64,000 nt of DNA from Mogibacterium sp. (GCA_017405845.1 JAFQZQ010000040.1:42011-106010); one strand, 5' to 3'. Positions 8,963 to 17,555 are shown, numbered from the stretch's first letter. Numbers and translations: made by a program. Notes: generated by a model not told the origin, from the sequence alone.

Positions 8963-9400
8963 CTAATCCATGCCAAGCAGCTGAACTCTTGAAAGTCCGG
9001 CTACTCCGGCTATTTCTCTCAACAGGCTGTCGAGACTTCCGGCATCCTCTCCAAGCTCAAGCGTGATGACCACATTAGCTCTGGAGTCTACGGGAGGATT
9101 CTGGGTTATAGTCCAAACACTGTAACCATAGCGTGAGATGATGTTCAGTACAGCAGAAAGAGTACCTACGCTGTGGCGCATCATCATCGAAATGATGGCG
9201 TGCCGGCCCATGGAGACTGTGCTTATGTCCCGGACCATATCGCGGTACTTATAAAAAGTGCTTCGCGAGATACCGACCATTTTTACGGCCTCGCTAACAT
9301 CAGCGGCCTTTCCCTCATCCAGCAGTTCTTTGGCGAGGGCGACCTTCTCACAATATGAAGGCAGAAGAGCCTTGTCTACGATTAAGTATTTACCTTCCAT
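8963..9400 (-). CDS. ACT domain-containing protein (PheB/UPF0735-like)
   Basis: 145 aa. The N-terminal half (to about 60) has a helix-turn-helix-like stretch (SEAVKMVGISRSTFYKYRD), and the C-terminal half (about 68-145) is an ACT domain with HSVGTLSAVLNIISRYGYSVWTI. This matches the UPF0735/PheB family of small ACT proteins, thought to bind amino acids. It is 6 nt downstream of thrC and 8 nt upstream of the LysR gene, which supports a role in sensing threonine or related amino acids. No enzymatic motif is visible. Confidence 0.85.
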   Translation of the reverse strand: MEGKYLIVDKALLPSYCEKVALAKELLDEGKAADVSEAVKMVGISRSTFYKYRDMVRDISTVSMGRHAIISMMMRHSVGTLSAVLNIISRYGYSVWTITQNPPVDSRANVVITLELGEDAGSLDSLLREIAGVAGLSRVQLLGMD

Positions 9401-9406
9401 ATAATG

Positions 9407-10888
9407 TTAGTCCCTTGCATTACTCTTTTCAATAACGTACGCCTTCATATCGGATATTTCGATAACGTCGTTATGAATTATAGGCTTTTTAAATATTCCT
9501 GCCAGCCCTGAAGGAATCTCTGCACCGGTAATTTCATGGCATTTGTTCATATTGCCTTCATCGCTGCCGGTAAGCTCTTCTCCCAATGCTTCAAGTACTG
9601 CAGCTGAGAATTTGTAAGGGGAGGCAGTAGAGAGGACTACTGACGCAGCCGCATCGCTTCCTGCTATGTATTTCTCCATGCATGCCCATGCTATTGAAGT
9701 GTGCGTATCCATCAGATACTTGTCTGACTCGAATACATCCCTTATGGCCGCAGCGCCTTCAGCATCATCAGAGAATACACCGGTGAATACCTTCTGTATC
9801 TCGGACAGCTCGTCATCTGTTATCTGATACTCGCCTTCCTTCTCGAGCTGCTTCATGTACTCGACTGTGTGTTCAGGCCCGCATATGTACCAGAGAAGGC
9901 GCTCGAGATTGCTGGAAACAAGAATATCCATGGAAGGTGAGGTGGTCTTGTAGAAATCGCGCTTTCTGTCGTAGTGTCCGGTCAGGAGGAACTCCGTGAG
10001 AACGTCGTTCTTGTTGGATGCACAGATGAGTCTGCCGATAGGGAGTCCCATTTTGAGAGCAAACCATCCGGCCATGATGTCACCGAAGTTTCCTGTAGGC
10101 ACTACAAAGTCCACCTTGTCTCCGTCTGCTATGACACCGGCTTCAAGAAGCTGTGCATATGCCGAAAAGTAATAGACGACCTGAGGAACAAGTCTTCCGA
10201 TATTTATGGAGTTTGCACTCGAGAGCGACACGCCTTTTACAGGCTTAGGGATCTCTCTGAAGAGGCGTTTTACGCCTGTCTGTGCATCGTCAAAATTACC
10301 GCGTATAGCGCAGGCTGTTACGTTTGGACTTGCAGGAGTCACCATCTGCAGTTTCTGGGTATCGGAAACTCCGCCATAAGGGTAGAAGACGATGATACCT
10401 GTGCCCGGTACATCGCTGAATCCCTGTATAGCCGCGCTTCCGGTGTCGCCTGATGTTGCAGTCAGTATCATGATGTCATCGGTGAAATCGTTCATGCTGC
10501 GAGCTGCGCTCATGAGATTAGGAAGAGCAGAGAGGGCAACGTCCTTGAATGCCGATGTCGGCCCATGGTAGAGCTCCAGCACGTAAGCTTCGGACTTGCT
10601 GCTTTGTGCCTTAACCACAGGAGTAATCTTGTCACACGAAAACTTATTCTTATAACTTCTTTCGACCAGCTCATCGATCAGCTCTTCGCCATAGTCGTCG
10701 AAGAAGATGTTCCACACAGCCTTTGCCATGCTTTTGAAATTGCCCTTGATGATGTCGTGGTAATCTGCCTTTATCAGATCAAGATCTGCCGGAACATAAA
10801 GGCCGCCGCTTTCAGCCTGGCCGTCGAGAATAGCCTTGCTTGAGCTTACTCTGATGGATGGGTTCCTTGTACTTACATATTCAATCAT
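9407..10888 (-). CDS. thrC: Threonine synthase
   Basis: 493 aa, PLP-dependent fold type II enzyme that converts O-phosphohomoserine to threonine and phosphate. The Schiff-base lysine is Lys115 in the HGPTSAFKD motif; the phosphate-binding ATSGDTGSAA follows near 146. Length fits the longer threonine synthase class with an N-terminal extension (STRNPSIRVSSSKAILDGQAESGGLYVP compressed here to its recognisable start). It is divergent from hom, and homoserine kinase is not in the window. First gene of thrC-ACT-lysR. A small AGACG/CGTCT leader hairpin lies about 25-40 nt upstream of the start. Confidence 0.93.
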   Translation of the reverse strand: MIEYVSTRNPSIRVSSSKAILDGQAESGGLYVPADLDLIKADYHDIIKGNFKSMAKAVWNIFFDDYGEELIDELVERSYKNKFSCDKITPVVKAQSSKSEAYVLELYHGPTSAFKDVALSALPNLMSAARSMNDFTDDIMILTATSGDTGSAAIQGFSDVPGTGIIVFYPYGGVSDTQKLQMVTPASPNVTACAIRGNFDDAQTGVKRLFREIPKPVKGVSLSSANSINIGRLVPQVVYYFSAYAQLLEAGVIADGDKVDFVVPTGNFGDIMAGWFALKMGLPIGRLICASNKNDVLTEFLLTGHYDRKRDFYKTTSPSMDILVSSNLERLLWYICGPEHTVEYMKQLEKEGEYQITDDELSEIQKVFTGVFSDDAEGAAAIRDVFESDKYLMDTHTSIAWACMEKYIAGSDAAASVVLSTASPYKFSAAVLEALGEELTGSDEGNMNKCHEITGAEIPSGLAGIFKKPIIHNDVIEISDMKAYVIEKSNARD

Positions 10889-11180
10889 TTTTATCGCCTT
10901 TCACATGAGAGACGCCTAAACGTCTGTACTGTTAACTGGTTATTGAATTAAGACATGGATTATGATACATTACTTTTGTCACAAAGACAAGTGTTTTCGG
11001 GTCGCGGACACAGATAGAGAGTTTGTCCACATGACACGGAACTTGTAAAAAAACCGCGCAATTTTTTGTGAATTGTACCAAAAATAGTACAAGCCAAAGC
11101 TTTGTCAGGAGCTTGAGGAATTGCACGTTTTTTCATACAAGAAGCTTATCCAGACAAATTATCGTATTGGAGGTCTTATT
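10889..11180. promoter_or_regulatory. Divergent thrC/hom control region with palindrome
   Basis: This 292-bp AT-rich gap serves both thrC (minus) and hom (plus). Toward hom, -35 TTGTGA (11066-11071) and a weak -10 TACAAG (11088-11093) are 16 nt apart and overlap a palindrome TTGTAC-N8-GTACAA (11073-11078 / 11087-11092), a likely operator. Toward thrC, TTGTCT and TATCAT 17 nt apart can be read on the minus strand. No T-box or known riboswitch core is recognised. Confidence 0.5.
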
Positions 11181-12350
11181 ATGAAGATTGCTATCATGGG
11201 CTTCGGCACGGTCGGAAGCGGCGCATATGAGGCTGCGAAGAATGCCGGCGGCATAGAGGTAGTGAGGATACTTGCCAGGCACGGAAGGAAAGGCTACGAA
11301 TATCTTAACGACATAATTACACCTGATATAGATGATATAGCAGGTGATCCGGAGATCGATCTGGTAATAGAATCCATAGGCGGCATTGAGCCGGCCAGGG
11401 AGTACGTGCTGAAGTGCCTCAGGGCCGGTAAGCATGTAGTCACACCGAATAAAAACCTCATCAGCGCATGTTATAAAGAGCTTATGGACGAGGCGGCTGC
11501 CAATGGTGTAAAGCTCAGATTTACATCCTCAGTTGGAGGCGGTATTCCATGGCTGTTCAACCTGATGAGAACAAAGCGCTGTGATGAGATAGAAGAGATA
11601 AGAGGTATTGTAAACGGTACTTGCAACTACATACTTGATGCAATGTACGACAAGGGAGCGGATTTCGGTGAGATGCTGACTATTGCTCAGGCACTTGGAT
11701 ACGCTGAGGCAGATCCGTCATCAGATATTGAGGGTACAGATACTCTTCGAAAGACAGTAATATCTACTAATATTGCGTTTGATGCTGTGGTAAGTGAGGC
11801 GGATGTTCCATGCTACGGCATTGATACGATCCAGGCATGTGATGTCGCTTATCTGAGGAAAAAGGGCCTCGTATGCAAACTGATCATGAAGGCTAAAAAG
11901 AATGACGATTCGGTAGAAGTATATGTTGAACCTACAGCTTTTCCTGCAGATTCGTTCGAAGCCAATGTGAAGATCAACAACAACCTCATCACGCTGACCG
12001 CAAAACACCTTGGTACGCAGAGTTACTTCGGACAGGGAGCCGGAATGATGCCTACGGGAGAATCCGTGATACAGGATGTGCTGGATATACGCGACGGCAA
12101 GGAGCAGAACATCGGAAACGCGGGAGCAGGCGGACTCAAAGCTGACAACAGCAAGGCTGTCCACAGATATTACATAAGGCACGACCGCATGTGCGAGCAC
12201 ATCGAGCCACTCATCGAGTCTTATGAGGAAAAGGACGGTATATACTACTGCATTTCCAAACCTGTTACGGTAGAGCAGATGCACAAGATGGGCCATCACC
12301 GCAAGGAGAAGGGCAAGGCGATGTTCTTCGCAGCGCTCTCTGAGGAATAG
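11181..12350 (+). CDS. hom: Homoserine dehydrogenase
   Basis: 389 aa NAD(P)-dependent enzyme reducing aspartate semialdehyde to homoserine, the branch point to threonine and methionine. The N-terminal Rossmann motif GFGTVGSGAY (7-16), the central VNGTCNYIL and the catalytic-domain segments are present. Most family members of about 430 aa end in an ACT regulatory domain; here the C-terminus is shorter and I see no clear ACT domain, so feedback control may differ. The start at 11181 is preceded by GGAGG; an upstream in-frame ATG at 11121 lacks one. It heads hom-lysC-asd. Confidence 0.92.
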   Translation: MKIAIMGFGTVGSGAYEAAKNAGGIEVVRILARHGRKGYEYLNDIITPDIDDIAGDPEIDLVIESIGGIEPAREYVLKCLRAGKHVVTPNKNLISACYKELMDEAAANGVKLRFTSSVGGGIPWLFNLMRTKRCDEIEEIRGIVNGTCNYILDAMYDKGADFGEMLTIAQALGYAEADPSSDIEGTDTLRKTVISTNIAFDAVVSEADVPCYGIDTIQACDVAYLRKKGLVCKLIMKAKKNDDSVEVYVEPTAFPADSFEANVKINNNLITLTAKHLGTQSYFGQGAGMMPTGESVIQDVLDIRDGKEQNIGNAGAGGLKADNSKAVHRYYIRHDRMCEHIEPLIESYEEKDGIYYCISKPVTVEQMHKMGHHRKEKGKAMFFAALSEE

Positions 12351-12395
12351 GATTAGATAAAGCTGAAATAAAGATATACAATTGAAAGGGACAAA

Positions 12396-13724
12396 ATGTT
12401 AAAGGTATTGAAATTCGGCGGATCGAGTCTGGCAGACAGCTCGCAGTTCGCTAAGGTAAAGAGAATCGTTGAGAGCGACGATGCTCGTGAGGTCGTGATA
12501 GTATCGGCTCCGGGCAAGAGGACAAAAGAAGATAACAAGATAACTGACCTTCTTTATCTGATTCACGCTCATATCAAATACGGGGTTTCTTATGACGGCG
12601 TCCTCTCCATGATAAAGGACAGATTCATCGAGATAAAAGAGGGCTGTGGGCTTAATATCGACATAGAATCTATCCTGGATGACACTTTCTCTAAGGTAAA
12701 CAAAAAGACTTCAGTCGACTTTCTTGCATCAAGGGGAGAGTATTTCAGTGCAAGACTGATGGCAGAGTATCTCGGCTATGAATTCGTAGACGCGGTAGAC
12801 TGGCTGAGCTTCGATTTCAACGGAAAGGTAAACGCAGAAAAATCAGAGGAGAAACTCAGAGCGCTCAAGAGCAAGTATGGCAGGATCGTAACTCCGGGAT
12901 TCTACGGAGCTATGGCAAACGGAAATGTCCGTGTGTTCCCGAGAGGAGGGTCAGACATAACCGGAGCGCTTGCAGCCGCATATCTGGGCGCTGACGTGTA
13001 CGAAAACTGGACTGACGTGTCGGGAATACTGATGGTAGATCCTAGAATCGTAAAGGACCCGAAGACAATAGCCAGAGTAACATATGACGAGCTGAGAGAG
13101 CTCAGCTACATGGGCGCATCCGTACTGCATGAGGATACAGTATTCCCTGTAAGAATCAGAGATATTCCTGTCAACATCCGCAATACGAATGATCCTGATG
13201 ATCCGGGCACAATAATCAGAGAACACTTTGACGATGAACTCGAGGAAGAGACAGAAAGGTTCATCACCGGTATCGCCGGAAAGCGTAACTTCTCGATCAT
13301 CAGTATTTATAAGAGCAGAATAGGGGAGGAGAAGCTCGGTCTGCTCAGAGAGGTGCTGGAAGTGTTTGCGGACTACGAAGTACCGGTTGAGCAGATCCCA
13401 AGCGGAGTAGACAGCTTCTCAGTAGTATTCCCAAGCGAGAGCATCAGAAACAGAAAAGAAGAGCTCATGCATGAGCTGTCAGAGTTTGAAAGTATAGATA
13501 ACTGTACGCTCACCGAGGGCATCAGCCTGATCGCAATCGTAGGCCGTCAGATGGCTTACAGAACGGGAATATCAGGTAAGATCTTCAAGACTCTCGGAGA
13601 GAACAAGATCAATATCAGGACGATAGAACAGGGAGCAGACGAGATCAACATCATGGTAGGTGTCTACGATGATGACTTCGAAAAGGCGATACGCCTGCTC
13701 TATGAAAGCTTTGCTAAGAAATAG
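12396..13724 (+). CDS. lysC: Aspartate kinase
   Basis: 442 aa, phosphorylates aspartate, the first step to lysine, threonine and methionine. The KFGGSSLADS kinase motif is at residues 5-14, RGGSDITGALAA follows in the middle, and the C-terminal ~150 residues contain two ACT domains (ISIYKSRIG... and ISLIAIVGRQMA...), the usual allosteric site. ATG preceded by GAAAGGG. It is 45 nt after hom and 16 nt before asd, a coherent aspartate-pathway operon. Confidence 0.94.
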   Translation: MLKVLKFGGSSLADSSQFAKVKRIVESDDAREVVIVSAPGKRTKEDNKITDLLYLIHAHIKYGVSYDGVLSMIKDRFIEIKEGCGLNIDIESILDDTFSKVNKKTSVDFLASRGEYFSARLMAEYLGYEFVDAVDWLSFDFNGKVNAEKSEEKLRALKSKYGRIVTPGFYGAMANGNVRVFPRGGSDITGALAAAYLGADVYENWTDVSGILMVDPRIVKDPKTIARVTYDELRELSYMGASVLHEDTVFPVRIRDIPVNIRNTNDPDDPGTIIREHFDDELEEETERFITGIAGKRNFSIISIYKSRIGEEKLGLLREVLEVFADYEVPVEQIPSGVDSFSVVFPSESIRNRKEELMHELSEFESIDNCTLTEGISLIAIVGRQMAYRTGISGKIFKTLGENKINIRTIEQGADEINIMVGVYDDDFEKAIRLLYESFAKK

Positions 13725-13740
13725 AAAGAAAGGGTAAAAA

Positions 13741-14775
13741 ATGAAAAAGTACAATGTAGGAGTAATGGGTGCGACCGGAGCGGTCGGACAGCAGATGATC
13801 AAGGTCCTCGGCGAAAGGAATTTCCCTATTGGCGAGCTCAGACTGCTTGCAAGCGAAAGATCTGAAGGCAAGGTGCTCAGCACACCTTTCGGTGATGTGA
13901 CTGTACAGAGAACATGTGAGACAGCATTCGACGGTCTTGATATCGTTCTGGGTGCTTCCGAGAATGATATCGCGGAGGCTATGGCTCCTCACATCAAGGC
14001 AGCAGGAGCAGTATTTGTAGACAATTCATCGGCGTTCAGACTTTATGATGATGTGCCTCTGGTTGTTCCTGAGATCAACCCTGAGGATGTTGAGTGGAAT
14101 AACGGTATCATAAGCAATCCTAACTGCACCACCATCATTTCTCTTGTTGCGATAAATGCCATCAACAAGCTGTCAAAGATAGAGGGAATATACGCTTCGT
14201 CGTATCAGGCTACAAGCGGTGCAGGTGCTGCCGGTCCTGTAGAGATGTACGATCAGTCCGCAGCAGTCCTGAAAGCCAGAGCAGCAGGCGGTGAGGGCAA
14301 TTCATACGGAGCAGACATCGACCCGAAGGTATTCCAGTATCAGATCGCATACAACGTTATTCCGCAGATCGGCGGATTCGGCGAAAATCTGTATTCATCT
14401 GAAGAGATGAAGCTGCAGAACGAGGGCCGTAAGATCATGCATCTGCCGGAACTCAAGGTCAGCTGCACATGTGTCAGAGTACCTGTTGAGAGATCTCACG
14501 CGGTATCCATCGATGTGATCACTGAGAAGAAGCTCGATCTCTCTGAGGTAAGAGCTGCCATCAAGCAGGCGCCGGGCTGCAGACTTTATGATGAGCCGTC
14601 CGAGAAGATCTATCCGATGCCTATCCTGACATCCAACCAGGATATAGTATATGTCGGAAGAATCCGCCGCGACCTCGTTAATGAGAACGGTATCAATCTC
14701 TGGTGCTGCGGTGACCAGGTCAGAAAGGGTGCTGCAACAAATGCAGTTCAGATTGCCGAGCTGCTGATCAAATAA
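13741..14775 (+). CDS. asd: Aspartate-semialdehyde dehydrogenase
   Basis: 344 aa, reduces aspartyl phosphate to aspartate semialdehyde with NADPH. The GATGAVGQQM nucleotide-binding motif is at 10-19 and the catalytic Cys129 is in SNPNCTT. Last gene of hom-lysC-asd, whose products act in order kinase, dehydrogenase, homoserine dehydrogenase. A strong terminator follows within 30 nt. Confidence 0.95.
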   Translation: MKKYNVGVMGATGAVGQQMIKVLGERNFPIGELRLLASERSEGKVLSTPFGDVTVQRTCETAFDGLDIVLGASENDIAEAMAPHIKAAGAVFVDNSSAFRLYDDVPLVVPEINPEDVEWNNGIISNPNCTTIISLVAINAINKLSKIEGIYASSYQATSGAGAAGPVEMYDQSAAVLKARAAGGEGNSYGADIDPKVFQYQIAYNVIPQIGGFGENLYSSEEMKLQNEGRKIMHLPELKVSCTCVRVPVERSHAVSIDVITEKKLDLSEVRAAIKQAPGCRLYDEPSEKIYPMPILTSNQDIVYVGRIRRDLVNENGINLWCCGDQVRKGAATNAVQIAELLIK

Positions 14776-14802
14776 ATAGAGATAATCGCTTATCAGAAAA
14801 CC

Positions 14803-14835
14803 AGCCCCGCTGCATCAGACAGCGGGGCTTCTTTA
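14803..14835 (+). terminator. Rho-independent terminator of hom-lysC-asd
   Basis: A 10-bp GC-rich stem AGCCCCGCTG (14803-14812) with 14820-14829, then CTTCTTTATT. It also lies beyond the minus-strand RNA terminator and could back it up. Confidence 0.85.
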
Positions 14836-14844
14836 TTGAAGCAA

Positions 14845-14871
14845 CAATAAGGGGACGGGTTTTCCCGTCCC
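14845..14871 (-). terminator. Terminator-like hairpin ending the minus-strand RNA
   Basis: Perfect 8-bp stem 14852-14859 with 14864-14871 and a 4-nt loop; read on the minus strand it is followed by CTTATTGTTG, a moderate U-rich tail. Confidence 0.6.
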
Positions 14872-15050
14872 TCGTAACATCCTATATTCTGTTGTGTCTC
14901 CGCTGTACATATCTCCAATACAGCTTCGATTATTTTCTTTTTTTTGTTTACTTTGAGGCTGCCCCGTGATCACAACTGCTTATTATGATTTGGTGTCCCG
15001 TTATTCGTCACCTCCGGGTTGCCTGTAAGTCGGCCTGCCTTGCAGTGTCT

Positions 15051-15086
15051 TTATAGCGGAACAGCCCCTTTCTCAAATGCTCCCAT
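15051..15086 (-). CDS. Possible micro-ORF (11 codons) within the minus-strand RNA
   Basis: ATG at 15086, stop TAA at 15051-15053, peptide MGAFEKGAVPL. The Shine-Dalgarno AGGAGG (15095-15100) is 8 nt upstream, ideal spacing. It could be a small translated peptide or a chance match in a purine-rich structured RNA. No family is recognised. Confidence 0.25.
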   Translation of the reverse strand: MGAFEKGAVPL

Positions 15087-15192
15087 TGGTCTGTCCTCCT
15101 ATTATCTGCGCGCTGCGCGCTTTTCTTTGCCGGATCACTACGCTGATTTCTTTTTACTCCGTCCGGCTATTCTTTTCTCTCTTGTTATCTTG

Positions 15193-15220
15193 ATTGTACT
15201 GATTTAAAAACAAAAAGCAA
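15193..15220 (-). promoter_or_regulatory. Promoter of the minus-strand RNA
   Basis: Read on the minus strand, TTGCTT (15215-15220) and TACAAT (15193-15198) are 16 nt apart; transcription would begin near 15186. Confidence 0.55.
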
Positions 15221-15380
15221 GGCTTTTCCGGAAAACTTAATGTATTAAAATAATACAAAAAAATTCTTGATTTTTTGTGTAGGTTTACAATAATAGCGCT
15301 ACAAACAATTATGAATAACGAATAAAGACATGATCTGTGATATCATATGACCATCAATACATTGAGGAATAAGACTTGTT

Positions 15381-15869
15381 ATGGACTATTTACAGCATCC
15401 GTTCGGACCATTATTTAATGAAGACAGCCATGTCCTTATACTCGGCTCATTTCCATCCGTGAAATCCAGAGAGCAGAACTTTTTCTACGGTCACCCTCAG
15501 AACAGATTCTGGAAGACAATAGCGGCAGTTTTTGACCAGCCTGTACCACAGAGCATAGAAGAGAAGAAGCGGCTTATCCTGAGTAATGGACTGGCACTGT
15601 GGGATTCGATCGCAAGCTGCGAGATCACAGGCTCATCAGATTCGAGCATAAGGAACGCCCGCGCAAATGACATCAGCATAATACTGGATAAATGCAACAT
15701 AGAACGAATCTACTGCAATGGACGTAAGTCGCATGAGCTGTACCGCAAATATATTGAGCCGGCGACCGGGCGTGAGGCTGTATGCCTTCCGTCGACAAGT
15801 CCGGCAAACGCACAGTGGACATTGGAAAAGCTGATCGAAGAGTGGAAGGTAATCGCGGAAAAGGACTGA
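15381..15869 (+). CDS. DNA-deoxyinosine glycosylase (uracil-DNA glycosylase superfamily, HDG type)
   Basis: 162 aa. The motif ILGSFPSVKSREQNFFYGHP near residues 20-39 followed by QNRFW is the signature of the hypoxanthine-DNA glycosylase family in the UDG superfamily, which removes deaminated adenine (and sometimes uracil) from DNA. The C-terminal LPSTSPANA supplies the usual DNA-minor-groove loop. It ends 1 nt before the SRAP gene, so two DNA-damage genes form one unit. The start is the ATG after TTGTT, with only a weak ribosome binding site. Confidence 0.86.
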   Translation: MDYLQHPFGPLFNEDSHVLILGSFPSVKSREQNFFYGHPQNRFWKTIAAVFDQPVPQSIEEKKRLILSNGLALWDSIASCEITGSSDSSIRNARANDISIILDKCNIERIYCNGRKSHELYRKYIEPATGREAVCLPSTSPANAQWTLEKLIEEWKVIAEKD

Positions 15870-15870
15870 T

Positions 15871-16473
15871 ATGTGCTGCAGATATTATTTTGAAGACGAA
15901 TACCGTGAGATGATGGAAAATCTGATGGATACACAATGCATCAAAACTGACGCTCCTCTTATAACGGAGCCGGGACGCGATGTATATCCTTCGGATGCAT
16001 CCACTGTAATTTACCGGAATAATAATGACCTGACAGCTTCTGATATGCGATGGGGATTCAGCAATCCGTATAAAAAGGGGCTTATCATAAACGCCCGTGC
16101 TGAGACGGCCAGAGATAAGAACCTGTTCCGGGACAGCATTATGAATCGACGCTGCATTATACCTGCCAGCGGATTCTATGAATGGGATCCGTACAAGGCG
16201 AGGTTCAGATTCACTCTGCCCGATGGTGAGCTGGTTCTTATGGCCGGTTTCTATCATCTGGAGCAGAGCGTTCCGAGATATACCATATTGACGACAGATG
16301 CCAATGAATCCATGAGACCGGTACACGACAGGATGCCGCTGATGATCAGCAAAGACGAGATAAGGCCGTGGCTTCTGAACAATGAAAGACTGTCGGATTT
16401 CCTGGAGAGGCCGCAGATACAGCTTGTAAGAGAGCAGGATTCAGGCCAGATGCGCATGGACTTTGGAATGTAG
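15871..16473 (+). CDS. SOS response-associated peptidase (SRAP/HMCES/YedK family)
   Basis: 200 aa. Begins MCCRYY: Cys2, exposed after Met removal, is the residue that forms a thiazolidine crosslink with abasic sites in single-stranded DNA. NARAET (about residue 72), RRCIIPASGFYEW (about 92-104) and the PVHDRMPL histidine near the end complete the active site. It protects abasic sites, which are the products of the upstream glycosylase, so the pair makes functional sense. Length is slightly below the usual 220 aa, without an obvious missing motif. Confidence 0.92.
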   Translation: MCCRYYFEDEYREMMENLMDTQCIKTDAPLITEPGRDVYPSDASTVIYRNNNDLTASDMRWGFSNPYKKGLIINARAETARDKNLFRDSIMNRRCIIPASGFYEWDPYKARFRFTLPDGELVLMAGFYHLEQSVPRYTILTTDANESMRPVHDRMPLMISKDEIRPWLLNNERLSDFLERPQIQLVREQDSGQMRMDFGM

Positions 16474-16484
16474 GGGTGGCACCA

Positions 16485-16769
16485 ATGGATACAGAGAATA
16501 AACTTAGGCAACATATTGTGTTTCATGGCTGGGTGCAGGGCGTAGGCTTCAGATTCCGCGCAATGCAGGCTGCCAGGACGTATGGCGTGACCGGCTGGGT
16601 CAGAAACGATCCCGATGGGTCTGTTACAATGGAAGTGCAGGGCTCACAGCAGCAAATAGACAATGTGATAATGGCGCTTGAGCATGGCAGCTTCATCAGT
16701 ATTGACAGAATGGAAGTCACTGCAGTCCCGCCGGCAGAGGGAGAACGGGGCTTCATACCGGTGCTGTAG
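16485..16769 (+). CDS. acyP: Acylphosphatase
   Basis: 94 aa from the ATG at 16485, which has GGGGTGG about 6 nt upstream; a GTG at 16476 is a possible longer start. The family signature GWVQGVGFRFRAMQAA (phosphate-binding Arg) and GWVRNDPDGSV (catalytic Asn) are both present. It hydrolyses acyl phosphates such as carbamoyl phosphate and acetyl phosphate. Short gaps place it in the same run as the SRAP gene. Confidence 0.93.
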   Translation: MDTENKLRQHIVFHGWVQGVGFRFRAMQAARTYGVTGWVRNDPDGSVTMEVQGSQQQIDNVIMALEHGSFISIDRMEVTAVPPAEGERGFIPVL

Positions 16770-16815
16770 AAGGCGTTTTAAATATGATGTTGCACAGAGT
16801 ACTTAGGAGCAGATA

Positions 16816-16992
16816 ATGGAAACGAAATACTACATAGTTATACGCATTGACGGTGACTACGCATGGTTGAAGCGTACAGATACAGACAAGGATGCTGAGC
16901 CTGTATTCATAGCCAGAGCTCTTCTTCCGGATGGAATCGGTGAAGGGACAAAGCTGAAGAGCGAATTCCTTCAGTATGAGATCGTCGATTGA
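16816..16992 (+). CDS. Small protein resembling DUF3006
   Basis: 58 aa, beginning METKYYIVIRIDGDYAWL and containing LLPDGIGEGTKL. The I-R-I-D-G-D-Y-A opening followed by a Leu-Pro-x-Gly...Glu-Gly-x-x-Leu segment resembles the small beta-barrel DUF3006 family; no function is known. AGGAG lies 6 nt before the ATG, and the stop codon at 16990-16992 falls 11 nt before the next gene's ATG, so it appears translated within this run of genes. Confidence 0.65.
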   Translation: METKYYIVIRIDGDYAWLKRTDTDKDAEPVFIARALLPDGIGEGTKLKSEFLQYEIVD

Positions 16993-17003
16993 GGAACGGA
17001 CAT

Positions 17004-17555
17004 ATGAAAATACTGTGCATTGGTGATTCAAATACATACGGGTATGATCCGCGTTCATACATAGGATCCAGGTATCCGGCAGAGGTAAGGTGGACTGATC
17101 GCCTTTCTGATTGTGAAGTGATCAACTGCGGAGTAAACGGCATGACCATACCGCGTGGCCAGTCAAGATACGCGGGATTGATCCGGCTCAATGAGCCTGA
17201 TCTGGTCATTGTTATGCTTGGAACCAATGACCTTTTCAGCAGCCTGAGCGCCGAACAGATAGCTGCACGCATGGGAGCGTTTCTTGACCCGATCATCAGC
17301 ACCGGTAAGCCTGTCATGCTGATATCACCTCCGGTTCTGCAATATGGCGATTGGGTCATGGACGATGATCTGGTTGAAGAATCGGAAAATCTTGGGGAAG
17401 CGTACTGCGAGCTCGCATCTGAAAAGGGCTGTATGTTTGCCGACTCGGCTGAATGGGGCATAGAGATGACATTCGATGGAGTGCATTTCTCGGAAGAAGG
17501 CCACGCAACGTTTGCTGTGAGACTTGAGGAAATACTTGAGCAGGTGAGAAAATGA
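17004..17555 (+). CDS. SGNH/GDSL-family hydrolase
   Basis: 183 aa. Block I CIGDSNTYGY (catalytic Ser), block III GTND (oxyanion Asn) and block V DGVHFSEEGH (catalytic Asp and His) are all in order, giving a complete SGNH esterase. Substrate (acetyl ester, lysophospholipid or arylester) cannot be read. No signal peptide, so cytosolic. The ATG at 17004 has GAGGA 9-12 nt upstream and begins right at the conserved beta-strand; a TTG at 16989 is less likely. Its last codons overlap the start of larE by 4 nt. Confidence 0.88.
   Translation: MKILCIGDSNTYGYDPRSYIGSRYPAEVRWTDRLSDCEVINCGVNGMTIPRGQSRYAGLIRLNEPDLVIVMLGTNDLFSSLSAEQIAARMGAFLDPIISTGKPVMLISPPVLQYGDWVMDDDLVEESENLGEAYCELASEKGCMFADSAEWGIEMTFDGVHFSEEGHATFAVRLEEILEQVRK

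Larger units (their letters stand above)
14843..15186 (-). ncRNA. Candidate structured non-coding or dual-function RNA, minus strand
   Basis: The 605-bp gap between asd and the glycosylase gene has no convincing long ORF. On the minus strand a promoter (15193-15220) is followed by about 340 nt with several hairpins (15129-15167, 14902-14924) and ends at an 8-bp GGGACGGG/CCCGTCCC hairpin followed by a U-rich tail. The transcript would hold about eleven GGA triplets, several in or near loops (for example GGAG in the 14902-14924 hairpin). An 11-codon ORF MGAFEKGAVPL (15051-15086) has AGGAGG 8 nt before its ATG. I could not match it to tmRNA, SRP RNA, RNase P RNA, 6S RNA or a known riboswitch. 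Confidence 0.45.

Noticed and set aside
14843..15186. tmRNA, SRP RNA, RNase P RNA or SAM riboswitch at this place
   Set aside because: None of their conserved core sequences (for example GGAAGGAAGCAG, GAGGAAAGUCC, or the tmRNA tRNA-like end) could be found on either strand.
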